NCBI GenBank assembly: GCA_035286465.1
Contig: DATEDF010000085.1
Coordinates: 8,569-72,568, forward strand
DNA from: Fen-1231 sp035286465
Lineage (GTDB): Bacteria > Gemmatimonadota > Gemmatimonadetes > Gemmatimonadales > Gemmatimonadaceae
DNA: 64,000 nt
Reading direction: 5' to 3'
Below are positions 34,260 to 41,949 of this stretch, piece by piece; the first letter of the stretch is position 1, and each line of letters begins with the position of its first letter. The notes under the pieces were generated by a model, which did not search any database, was not told the origin of the DNA, and saw only the letters and a list, made by a program, of their open reading frames with translations. Position numbers and translations under genes: made by a program.

Positions 34260-35657
34260 ATGGGCGAGGCGATCCAGAGCAATCTAGCCGGGCCGTCGGG
34301 CCGAACAAGCGCGCCGAGGCGGACGATCTCCGAGTCGGCGCGCCCGAGCGCGCCGCGGCGGGTCGTCGAACCCGAGGAGCCCGTCGGCGCGCACGTGATT
34401 GACCGCATCGCCACCTGGCTGGGCGGCGCGGCGGCGCTCGCGTTCGTCGCGCTGCTCGTCGTCTTCCGTGAGCGGCTGGGGCGGATGATGGAGGCGGGTG
34501 GCGGGTGGCTGCTGGCCGCGCTGGGGGCGGCGCTCGTCGTGCTCTCGGGCGCGCTCGTGTTCCGCTACCTGATCTCGCCGATGGTCTCGCGGCGGCTGCG
34601 CGATCTGGCGGAGGTCGCGGAAGCCGTCGCGGCGGGCGACCTCTCCAGGGCGCCGGCGGCCGCGCGCCAGGGGGGCGAGCTGGGCCGGCTGGCGCGCTCG
34701 ATGATCGCGATGACGCGCGAGCTGCGCGAGCTCTCGGCGCTGCTCACGAGCACTTCCGGCGAGACCTCGCGCCTGTCCACGGAGATCACGCAGGGCACGG
34801 AGCACATGGCGCAGGCGGCCTCGGGGATCGCCGACACGGCGGCGTCGCTGAGCGAGCAGGCGCGCGGGATGGCGGGCACCATCCAGCACCTCACCGCGGA
34901 CGCCACGCGGCTGCGCGACGCGGCGCGCACGGTGACCGAGGGCGCGCAGGAGGGGATCGCGCGCAACGCCCAGCTGCGCGCGCTGGCCGGCGAGAACCAC
35001 GAGCGGCTCGACGAGAGCGCGCGGCGCCTCGAAGATCTCGCGCGCGACGTCCGGGACAGCGCCGCGGCCACGGAGTCGCTCGCCCGGGCAACCGATCAGG
35101 TGCGCGAGTTCGTGACGCTGGTGCAGAAGATCGCGCGGCAGTCGAAACTGCTCGCGCTCAACGCCGCCATGGAGGCCGCGCGCGCGGGCGAGCAGGGGGA
35201 GGGGTTCGCCGTCGTCGCGAACGAGGTGCGCCGCCTCGCCGCGACCGCCGCCGGCGCCGCCGAGCAGACGGGCGCGCGGATGGAGGAAGTGCTCGCGAAC
35301 ATGGAGCGGGCGCGCGCCTCGAGCGCGCGGTCGCTCGCCGCCGTGACGAGCGTCCACACGGCGACCGAGCACGGGCGCTCGTCCTTCACGCAGGTCGAGC
35401 GCGCGGTCGCGGCCGCGGAGGACTGGACGGCGGCGATCGCGGCGTCGGCGAGCGCCGGGAGCGCGCTGGCCGCGGAGATCACGCAGCGTCTCGACTCGCT
35501 CACCGCCGGCACGCAGGCGTTCGCGAACGCGATGCACGACGTCGCGGCGGCGAGTGAGGAGCAGAGCGCGAGCACGGAGGAGATCGCCGCGGCGGCGGCC
35601 CACCTCACGGAGGCCGCGGAACAGGTGGCGCAGGCGGCGCAGGCGTTCCGGACGTAG
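34260..35657 (+). CDS. Methyl-accepting chemotaxis-like protein without periplasmic sensor
   Basis: A 465-residue signalling protein. Two hydrophobic helices (about residues 55-70 and 80-105) are separated by only about 12 residues, so there is essentially no periplasmic ligand domain. A HAMP segment follows (VSRRLRDLAEVAEAVAAGDLS). The C-terminal coiled coil holds the signalling hairpin KLLALNAAMEAARAGEQGEGFAVVANEVRRLA, which contacts CheA/CheW in chemoreceptors. No che genes are in the window. The ATG at 34260 is chosen; GTG 34251 is possible. Input is presumably membrane or cytoplasmic. Confidence 0.85.
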   Translation: MGEAIQSNLAGPSGRTSAPRRTISESARPSAPRRVVEPEEPVGAHVIDRIATWLGGAAALAFVALLVVFRERLGRMMEAGGGWLLAALGAALVVLSGALVFRYLISPMVSRRLRDLAEVAEAVAAGDLSRAPAAARQGGELGRLARSMIAMTRELRELSALLTSTSGETSRLSTEITQGTEHMAQAASGIADTAASLSEQARGMAGTIQHLTADATRLRDAARTVTEGAQEGIARNAQLRALAGENHERLDESARRLEDLARDVRDSAAATESLARATDQVREFVTLVQKIARQSKLLALNAAMEAARAGEQGEGFAVVANEVRRLAATAAGAAEQTGARMEEVLANMERARASSARSLAAVTSVHTATEHGRSSFTQVERAVAAAEDWTAAIAASASAGSALAAEITQRLDSLTAGTQAFANAMHDVAAASEEQSASTEEIAAAAAHLTEAAEQVAQAAQAFRT

Positions 35658-35668
35658 GAGGAAGGACG

Positions 35669-35688
35669 GCGGCGCCCTACGGCGCCGC
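35669..35688. terminator. Hairpin between convergent chemoreceptor-like and channel genes
   Basis: An 8-bp perfect stem (35669-35676 with 35681-35688) closes a four-base CTAC loop directly between the two convergent stops. The loop contains the stop codon of the minus-strand gene. There is no T-run. Confidence 0.45.
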
Positions 35689-36720
35689 GACCTCCCGCAG
35701 GTGTTGCATCGAGGCTGGATCGCCCATCGTGATCAGGTGAGACCCCGGCTCCACGCGGGTGTCCGCCGCCGGATTGAAGCGATAGTCGCCCGACGCCGTG
35801 CGCATCGCGAGCAGCAGGAGCCCCGTCCCGTACTCGTGCAGCTTGAGCGACGAGACCGCCTGCCCGGCCAGCGTGCTGGAGCCGCTCACGGCCACCTCCT
35901 CGATCCGCAGGTTGCGATTGGTGTCGCGCAGCATCTGGTCGAGGAAGCCGACGACGCCCGGCCGCACCAGCTCGCTCGCGAGGCGCATCCCGCCGATCTG
36001 CGCCGGCGACACGACGCCGTCGGCGCCCGCCTGCCGGAGGCGCGCCGACGCCCGTTCCGTCGTCGCGCGGGCGACGACGCGGATCTTCGGGTTGAGTTGA
36101 CGCGCGAGCACCGTCGTCACGAGCGCGTTCTTGTCGTCGTCGGTGCAGAGCACGATGCCCGCGGCGCGCTGGACGCCCGCCTTCACCAGCGTCTCGTCGT
36201 CGGAGCAGTCGCCGTGCAGCACCGGCACCGAAGGGAAGTCGCGCTCGATGCGCACCACGTGCTGGTGGTTGTGCTCGATCGCCACGCACGTGCGTGCCGT
36301 GCTCACCAGCTCGCCGAGCACCGTCGTGCCCGTCTGCCCCGCCCCGCAGACGATGTAGTGGCCACTCATCGCGTCAATCTGTCTCTGCATGCGACGCCTC
36401 CGGAATCCCTGCGTCAGGTCGCCTTCGACGATGAAGGCGGTGATCATCGAGAGCGTGTACACCGCGGCGGTCGCGCCGAAGAGCAGCAGGAGGACCGTGA
36501 AGACCGTCGCCGCGACGGACGACGTCGGCACCACCTCCTTGAGCCCGGTGGTCGTGAGCACGATCGTCGCCATGTAGACGGCGTCGAGCCACGTGTACGC
36601 GGAACCGCCGAGCACGCGGTAGCCGACGACGCCGACCACGAAAATGCCCAGAAGCAACAGCGCGGCGGTCGCGACGCGGCGCTGGAGGGACTTGAACTCG
36701 CCTTCGTCGCGGGCGCTCAT
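35677..36720 (-). CDS. Potassium-channel-like protein with RCK (TrkA-N/C) domains, atypical filter
   Basis: A 347-residue protein with a two-helix pore module (residues about 12-100) joined to a cytoplasmic RCK domain. HYIVCGAGQTGTTVLGELV is the nucleotide-binding Rossmann motif and DLTQGFRRRRMQRQI the linker. A TrkA-C-like end follows. The pore loop reads ATIVLTTTGLKEVVP, where potassium channels have TxGYGD or TVGFG; the GYG core is missing. It may conduct differently or not be K+ selective. The ATG overlaps the stop of the upstream asparaginase (ATGA). Last gene of a four-gene minus-strand operon. Confidence 0.82.
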   Translation of the reverse strand: MSARDEGEFKSLQRRVATAALLLLGIFVVGVVGYRVLGGSAYTWLDAVYMATIVLTTTGLKEVVPTSSVAATVFTVLLLLFGATAAVYTLSMITAFIVEGDLTQGFRRRRMQRQIDAMSGHYIVCGAGQTGTTVLGELVSTARTCVAIEHNHQHVVRIERDFPSVPVLHGDCSDDETLVKAGVQRAAGIVLCTDDDKNALVTTVLARQLNPKIRVVARATTERASARLRQAGADGVVSPAQIGGMRLASELVRPGVVGFLDQMLRDTNRNLRIEEVAVSGSSTLAGQAVSSLKLHEYGTGLLLLAMRTASGDYRFNPAADTRVEPGSHLITMGDPASMQHLREVAAP

Positions 36721-37880
36721 TCCCGCGGCGGACGCTCCGAGGCCTTGAAGAGGAACGCACTGTCCTCGAGCCGCGGGCCCTTCTCGTCGCAGACCGCGAA
36801 GCGACCGCCTTCGTACGCCGTGGCACCGGCGTAGCGGCCGTCCTTCGCGAGCGCGTAGAAGCTGAGGTCGAAGCGCGGACGTCCCCGGTCGTCGAGCAAC
36901 CGCCGCTCCGTGTGCTCGATCACGCGCTCCATCACCTTGATGAGCGCGCTCTGCGGATCGAGCCCCTGCCGCATGTACTCGACCGCGAGGAACGCGCCGC
37001 AGACCATGATGTTCGACTCGCCACGTCCGGTGGAGCCCGCGGCGCCCACGGTATTGTCGGTATACTCGCCCGCGCCGATGATCGGCGAGTCGCCGACGCG
37101 CCCCGGAATCTTCCACGAGAGGCCGCTCGTGGTGGTGCACGAGCTGACGTCGCCCGCCGCGTTCACGGCGTTCATGTTGATCGTGCCGGAGGTGAACGCG
37201 AGCGCCCCGCCCGCCTCCTCGCCGGCCGACGGATCGCCGGACCGCTGAGCGCGCGCGGCGTTCCATCGCAGCCAATCCGCGCGCGCCTTGTCGCTGATCC
37301 ACTTGTCGTTGCCCGCGCGGTTCGCCTTCCAGGCCAGCCAGCGTTGCCGCGAGGACTCGGTGAGCAGGTTCTGCTCCCTGAAGCCCATCGCGAGCGCGAA
37401 GCGCTTCGCGTCGGCGCCAACCAGGAAGATGTGATCCGTGTAGTCCATCACGGCCTTCGCGACGAGCGACGGCGTGGCGATTCCCTCGAGGCAACCCACC
37501 GCGCCGGCGCGCTTCGTGGGCCCGTGCATGCAGCTCGCGTCGAGCTGGACGACGCCCTCTTCGTTCGGCAGGCCGCCCAGGCCGACGGAGTTGTCCTCCG
37601 GGTCCAGCTCCTGCGTGTTCACGCCCGCGATGATCGCGTCGAGCGTGTCCGCGCCATTCACGATCCGGTCGTAGGCGATCTTGATCCCGCTCGGGCGGTC
37701 GGTGTGGAAGCCGTTGCCCGAGCTGACGACGCAGACCTTGCCCGCGACGCTCCGCGGTGCGGTGCGGCGTGCCTGCGCGCGCTCGTCCAGCCACTCCTCG
37801 TAGCTGATCCGGCGGGGAAGGAAGCCGAGCGCGGCCAGGGTGGCGGACTTCTCGAGGAACTCGCGGCGGGAAGCGCTCAC
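36717..37880 (-). CDS. Tat-exported glycosylasparaginase (N-terminal nucleophile hydrolase)
   Basis: A 387-residue protein of the isoaspartyl peptidase/glycosylasparaginase family, which self-cleaves to expose a catalytic threonine. GDVSSCTTTSGLSWKIPGR near residue 245 holds that threonine. SVGLGGLPNEEGVVQLDASCMHG is the conserved N-terminal-subunit motif, and RVGDSPIIGAG binds substrate. A twin-arginine signal (SASRREFLEKSATLAALGFLP) sends the folded enzyme to the periplasm. The GTG at 37880 overlaps the upstream deacetylase stop. It cleaves the Asn-sugar bond of glycopeptides or isoaspartyl peptides. Confidence 0.9.
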   Translation of the reverse strand: MSASRREFLEKSATLAALGFLPRRISYEEWLDERAQARRTAPRSVAGKVCVVSSGNGFHTDRPSGIKIAYDRIVNGADTLDAIIAGVNTQELDPEDNSVGLGGLPNEEGVVQLDASCMHGPTKRAGAVGCLEGIATPSLVAKAVMDYTDHIFLVGADAKRFALAMGFREQNLLTESSRQRWLAWKANRAGNDKWISDKARADWLRWNAARAQRSGDPSAGEEAGGALAFTSGTINMNAVNAAGDVSSCTTTSGLSWKIPGRVGDSPIIGAGEYTDNTVGAAGSTGRGESNIMVCGAFLAVEYMRQGLDPQSALIKVMERVIEHTERRLLDDRGRPRFDLSFYALAKDGRYAGATAYEGGRFAVCDEKGPRLEDSAFLFKASERPPRE

Positions 37881-38653
37881 GGGTGACTCCGGGGATGGGC
37901 CGACGCCCCTATTGTAACGTTGCCCGGGCCGGGCGGACAGAGCGTGCCATACGATCCGCGCGGCCGAGCGGCGGCCCAGCTCGCGAGCGCGCGGGCGACC
38001 GAACCCGCCGTGGCCGGATGCCCCAGGTCCGACGGGTGCAGCGCGATCCGCACCACGTCGGCGCGGCGCTGCGCCAGCCACCGGGTGCGCGCCACGGCCA
38101 CCGAGCCCCACGCGCGCAGCGCGCCCCGTGCGCTCCACACCACGACCGGGCTCCGCACCACCGCGTTCCGCGCGTGCAGGTAGATCGCGCCGAAATCCTC
38201 GCTCACCGCGAGCCCCGCGTCGCGCACCGCCTCGTGCGTCTCGGCCCGACAGAGCCAGGCCGGCGGGACGAATCCGACCGGCTCGAGCCCGACCGTGCGC
38301 AGGCGCTCGAGCCCGCGGTCAATGCGGTCGCGCGCGGCCGTGTAGCCCAGCGTCAGGAACTCGCCCTCGCGGTTCGTGCGCCCGAACGCGCGCACCGCAT
38401 CGCGCCACGTGCGCGGCAACCCCACCTCGTCGTGCCGCTCGCCGTGCAGGAGGATCTCGGCGCCCTGTTCCGCGCACTCGCGGAGCCATTCGCAGAACGC
38501 CGCGTCGCGCTCCACGGGCGCGACGCCGTGCCAGTCGGGCACGACGAGGAGCCCCGGCACGATCCCGCGCGTGGCGCAGAGGTCCCAGAGGGCGCGCAGC
38601 CGCGGGGCGAGCGCCGGCGTGACGTCGTGGAGCGTGACGAGGAGCCGGCTCAG
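37877..38653 (-). CDS. DUF2334-type polysaccharide deacetylase-like protein, probable CTG start
   Basis: A 258-residue protein beginning SRLLVTLHDVTPALAPRL, the standard start of the deacetylase-like DUF2334 group; HDVTP holds the first metal aspartate. ILLHGERHDE supplies the metal histidines, and VGFVPPAWL and ALHPSDLGHP the later motifs. In this frame no ATG, GTG or TTG lies near the domain start; the only fitting codon is CTG at 38653-38651, which overlaps the glycosyltransferase stop as CTGA. A longer start at 39115 would overlap that gene by 460 bases and is rejected. Probably acts on an exported glycan. Confidence 0.7.
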   Translation of the reverse strand: MSRLLVTLHDVTPALAPRLRALWDLCATRGIVPGLLVVPDWHGVAPVERDAAFCEWLRECAEQGAEILLHGERHDEVGLPRTWRDAVRAFGRTNREGEFLTLGYTAARDRIDRGLERLRTVGLEPVGFVPPAWLCRAETHEAVRDAGLAVSEDFGAIYLHARNAVVRSPVVVWSARGALRAWGSVAVARTRWLAQRRADVVRIALHPSDLGHPATAGSVARALASWAAARPRGSYGTLCPPGPGNVTIGASAHPRSHP

Positions 38654-39921
38654 CGTCGCACCACCGTCTCGTACAGCGCGAAGATCCGGTCGAACACCGA
38701 TTCCCAGGAGTGATCCCGCTCCGCGTAGGCGCGCCCCTTCGCGCCGAGCGCGGCCAGGTCCGCGCGGAAGAGCCGCACGGCCTCCTCGGCAAGCGAGTCG
38801 GCGCGCGCGGAGGCGAACCGCGCCCCCGCGCCGCTCGCTGCGACCTGCTCGCTCACGCCCCCGCGATCCGCCGCGAGCACCGGCGTGCCCGTCGCGAGCG
38901 CCTCGAGCGGTGCCAGCCCGAACGTCTCGTTCGAGCTCGGCGCCACGAAGAGGTCGAACGCGGCGAAGAGCTCGGCCAGCCGGGCGCGGTCCCGCTCGAA
39001 CGGCAGGACGCGCAGCCAGGGCGCGCCGCCGAAGCGCGCGACGAGCGCGCGCCGCATCGGGCCCTGCCCCACGAGCGCGAGCAGCGCGCCGGTTTCCCGG
39101 TAGACGCGCGGCCACGCCTCCACCAGCACGTCGAGCTCCTTCTCCGGCGACAGGCGCCCGACGAACGCGGCCACGGGCCCTGGCGGCAGCCCCGCGCGGG
39201 CGCGGACCTCGTCGCGCCCGGCCCGGAGCCGCGGATGGAAGCGTTCGAGATCCACGCCGAGGGGAATCCGCGTCACGCGATCAATCCCCGCGCGCCGCAG
39301 GTCGGCCGCGACGAACTCCGAGCACACGATGGTGTGCGCGAAGAACCGGTCCAGGTGCCGCGCGTAGCGCCACGCGAGGTCGTGCATCGCGCGCCGCAGC
39401 GCGCCGTCGCGCTCCGGCCACGGCGAGAAGACACGCGGAAAGTTGCTGTGGTAGAAGGCGACCACCCGCGCGCGGAGCCCGCGCGCGGCGAGACGCACGA
39501 TCCACGGCACGAGCACGGGGCTTCCCACCTCGATGACGTCGGGATCCTCGTGCACCGCGATGCGCCGGTTGGTGCGCGTCGCGAGCATGAACCGGTACGG
39601 CGCGCGGTGCGGCACCCGCGGTCCCCGCAGCCGGTAGCAGCGCACGCCGCCGGACTGCGTGAGCCCGTCGCGCGGCCCGGGCAGCACGAGCACCTGGCGC
39701 AGCGTCGGGCGCGCCTCGACGTACGCCGCCTTCTCTCGCAGGTACGTGCGGATCCCGCCCGTCGTCTCGCCGAAGAACTCCGTGATGTCGAGCACGGAGA
39801 GCCGCGCGCCGGGGCGCACCCGCGGCGGGAGCGTGACGTGCGAGAGATCGAGCCGGGACGCGCGGAGCTGCGCATCGGGCAGGAAGAGCGCGTCCGCGAG
39901 TGGCGGCAGGGCGACGGTCAC
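38650..39921 (-). CDS. Glycosyltransferase, GT4 family
   Basis: A 423-residue GT-B fold transferase. VAAFVGRLSPEKELDVLVEAWPRV opens the nucleotide-sugar-binding domain. APSSNETFGLAPLEALATGTPVLAADRGGVSEQV is the E-x7-E region typical of GT4 enzymes. The acceptor domain includes DITEFFGETTGGIRTYLREKAAYV. No signal peptide is seen, so it acts on the cytoplasmic face, perhaps on a lipid-linked sugar. The start is GTG 39921. It is the first gene of an operon with a deacetylase, glycosylasparaginase and channel-like gene, all joined by overlaps. Confidence 0.9.
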   Translation of the reverse strand: MTVALPPLADALFLPDAQLRASRLDLSHVTLPPRVRPGARLSVLDITEFFGETTGGIRTYLREKAAYVEARPTLRQVLVLPGPRDGLTQSGGVRCYRLRGPRVPHRAPYRFMLATRTNRRIAVHEDPDVIEVGSPVLVPWIVRLAARGLRARVVAFYHSNFPRVFSPWPERDGALRRAMHDLAWRYARHLDRFFAHTIVCSEFVAADLRRAGIDRVTRIPLGVDLERFHPRLRAGRDEVRARAGLPPGPVAAFVGRLSPEKELDVLVEAWPRVYRETGALLALVGQGPMRRALVARFGGAPWLRVLPFERDRARLAELFAAFDLFVAPSSNETFGLAPLEALATGTPVLAADRGGVSEQVAASGAGARFASARADSLAEEAVRLFRADLAALGAKGRAYAERDHSWESVFDRIFALYETVVRR

Positions 39922-40002
39922 TCCGAAGGTTACAGGGCCCGAAAACGATTCCGCTACCCGCGCCGTACGGCGACGGCTACCTTGAAGAGTCAGCGAAGAC
40001 TC

Positions 40003-40089
40003 AACAACGAGTTGACGGTAGTCAGTCTTCAGTGATCAGCCGTCGGATTCTGACAACCGACGACTGAAGACCGATCACTGTTCACTCGC
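40003..40089. repeat. Palindromic heptamer-repeat element upstream of a hypothetical gene
   Basis: Begins near ACGAGT (40007-40012) and ends with ACTCGC (40084-40089), 19 bases before the next ATG. Inside, seven-base words with CAG (CAGTCTT, CAGTGAT, CAGCCGT) on the left meet their complements on the right (CCGACG, ACTGAAGAC, GATCACTG), in permuted order. Its boundaries match the element at 4555-4672. Confidence 0.8.
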
Positions 40090-40108
40090 CCTTCTTGGGA
40101 GTCGTTCC

Positions 40109-40486
40109 ATGGCGGGTGTCAAGCTCGACGGCGCCGGCACGCAGAAGATGAAGACGCTCGAAGAGGCGCTCCTGACCCTCCAGACGCTCCACGGGATGGT
40201 CGAACGGATGGCCGTCGAGGTGAAGGCGCAGAAGTCCGTGGGCGTGCTCCCGCAGCAGATCAAGCGCCTCGCGACGCCGCTGCAAGGGCAGCTCAAGGGG
40301 CAGTTCGGGATCATCGCCGACCAGGTCTCGAACATGATCCTCGCCAGCACCCGGGGCGGCGGCGGTGATCAGATGAGGGTGCGCCTCCTGCGCGAGTTCG
40401 TCGCGCAGATCCGCACGGCGCTGGAACTGATGGTGAAGAAGGTGAAGGACCAGCACGCGGTGGAGATCGAAATCTCGGGCGATTGA
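40109..40486 (+). CDS. Hypothetical helical protein, 125 aa
   Basis: I do not recognise the family. The sequence is almost entirely amphipathic helix: MKTLEEALLTLQTLHGMVERMAVEVKAQ, a Pro-containing middle (VGVLPQQIKRLATPLQGQLK), then VRLLREFVAQIRTALELMVKKVKDQ. A coiled-coil or helical-bundle protein is likely. No signal peptide or membrane helix is seen. ATG 40109 has GGGAG 8 bases upstream and lies directly after the palindromic element. It is followed after 130 bases by the caa3 oxidase operon but has its own spacing and probably its own transcript. Confidence 0.65.
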   Translation: MAGVKLDGAGTQKMKTLEEALLTLQTLHGMVERMAVEVKAQKSVGVLPQQIKRLATPLQGQLKGQFGIIADQVSNMILASTRGGGGDQMRVRLLREFVAQIRTALELMVKKVKDQHAVEIEISGD

Positions 40487-40513
40487 CTCCCCCTTTCGAC
40501 ACCCGTTGTCGGG

Positions 40514-40542
40514 TTGCTCACGGCCGGTCGCGCGCATAGATT
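40514..40542 (+). promoter_or_regulatory. Candidate sigma-70 promoter of the caa3 oxidase operon
   Basis: TTGCTC (40514-40519), a 17-base spacer and TAGATT (40537-40542). Downstream are a weak CGCGC/GCGCG stem with TTT and an AAAGGA ribosome site before ATG 40617. The spacing is ideal for a housekeeping promoter. The -10 box is the same TAGATT seen before the HD gene and kup. Confidence 0.55.
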
Positions 40543-40616
40543 CCCGCGCTTCCGGCATCTCCGCGCGTTTCGCCGCGGCCGCCCCCCCGATTCCCGACCA
40601 GAAAGGACCCCGCAGA

Positions 40617-41930
40617 ATGGCCCACAAGCGTCCGCGCCAGTTCGCCCCCGTGCTGTTCGTCGCGGTGGCCGTGCTGGCGCTTGCGGCGTGTGGCAGGCAG
40701 TACCCCAACTCGACGTTCGACCACACCACCGACTTCAACACCGCCGTGGACGCGCTGTGGGACCGGCTGCTCCTCCTCGGCACCATCGTTTTCGTGTTCG
40801 TCGAGGCGCTGCTCGTCTACACGATCGTCCGCTTCCGGAAGCGCGAAGGGGCGCCGGCGCCGAGGCAGGTCCACGGCCACGCGGGGCTCGAGGTCGCCTG
40901 GACCGCGATTCCGGTCGTCATCCTCGCGCTGATCGCGGTCCCCACGGTTCGCACGATCTTCAAGACGCAGGCGAAGGCACCGGCGGGCGCGCTCGAGGTG
41001 GAGGTCATCGGGCACCAGTGGTGGTGGGAGTTCCGCTATCCGTCGCTCGGGGTCGTGACGGCCAACGAGCTCTACCTGCCGGCAGGCCGCACGGCGAACT
41101 TCTCGCTCCGGACGCGCGACGTCGTGCACTCGTTCTGGGCGCCCGAGCTGGGCGGCAAGCGCGACCTCATCACGAACCGGACGAACTACCTCTGGTACAC
41201 GCCGAAGGACTCGCTCGCCGGAAGCGTGTACAACGGGTTCTGCACGGAGTATTGCGGCACGTCGCACGCGAACATGCGTATCCGCGTGTACGTCGTGACG
41301 CCGGACCAGTTCGCGAGCTGGGCGGCGCATCAGAAGACGCCGGCGGCCGGCTCGCTCGCGTCGGCGACCGCGGGGGCTGCGAGGATCGCGCGCGGGTTGG
41401 GGGCCGCGGGGGTTGCGGGGGCCCCGCGCGCGGCGGTGTTGCCGACCCCCGCGCCGGCGGCCGCCAACGGGGACGGATACGTCTTCCCACGCGAGCAGCT
41501 CCCGCGCCATGCCGTGGCCGGCACGCCGCTCCCGGCCGGCATCGCCTTCGACGACGCGCTGCTCGCGCAGGGCGACGCGGCGCGCGGCCGCGACCTGGTG
41601 ACGAACCTCGCGAATCTGGGGAAGGCGCAGTGCCGGACGTGCCACGTCATCGGCGGCGAGCCGTCCCTGCTCCCGCGCGGCGACGACGACGCGAAGGGCC
41701 CGAACCTCACGCACGTGGCGAGCCGCCACACCATCGCCGCCGGGGTCTACAACTTCGACGCCCGAACGCTCGCGCGCTGGATCAAGAACGCGCCCGCGAT
41801 GAAGCCGGGCTCGATCATGCCGCCGCAGGGGCTGGGCGAGTACTACGCGGTGACGAAATCGCGGATGCCGGTCGGACTCACGGATCGCGAGATCGCCGAC
41901 GTCGTCGCCTACCTCATGTCTCTCAAGTAA
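40617..41930 (+). CDS. coxB: Cytochrome c oxidase subunit II with fused cytochrome c (caa3 type)
   Basis: A 437-residue electron-entry subunit. It has a signal/lipoprotein-like N-terminus (AVLALAACG), two membrane helices, then the cupredoxin domain with the binuclear CuA site: VVHSFWAPELGG, GFCTEYCGTSHANM (Cys near 207). A Pro/Ala linker leads to a C-terminal cytochrome c domain with CRTCH near 338 and an axial Met in the GSIMPP region. That fusion is the hallmark of caa3 oxidases. ATG 40617 follows a good promoter. It heads the oxidase operon. Confidence 0.95.
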   Translation: MAHKRPRQFAPVLFVAVAVLALAACGRQYPNSTFDHTTDFNTAVDALWDRLLLLGTIVFVFVEALLVYTIVRFRKREGAPAPRQVHGHAGLEVAWTAIPVVILALIAVPTVRTIFKTQAKAPAGALEVEVIGHQWWWEFRYPSLGVVTANELYLPAGRTANFSLRTRDVVHSFWAPELGGKRDLITNRTNYLWYTPKDSLAGSVYNGFCTEYCGTSHANMRIRVYVVTPDQFASWAAHQKTPAAGSLASATAGAARIARGLGAAGVAGAPRAAVLPTPAPAAANGDGYVFPREQLPRHAVAGTPLPAGIAFDDALLAQGDAARGRDLVTNLANLGKAQCRTCHVIGGEPSLLPRGDDDAKGPNLTHVASRHTIAAGVYNFDARTLARWIKNAPAMKPGSIMPPQGLGEYYAVTKSRMPVGLTDREIADVVAYLMSLK

Positions 41931-41949
41931 GGCCGAGGAGATTCACCGC

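Noticed and set aside
38654..39115. N-terminal extension of the deacetylase-like gene
   Set aside because: It would overlap the glycosyltransferase by 460 bases, and its sequence is an Arg/Ala/Gly shadow.
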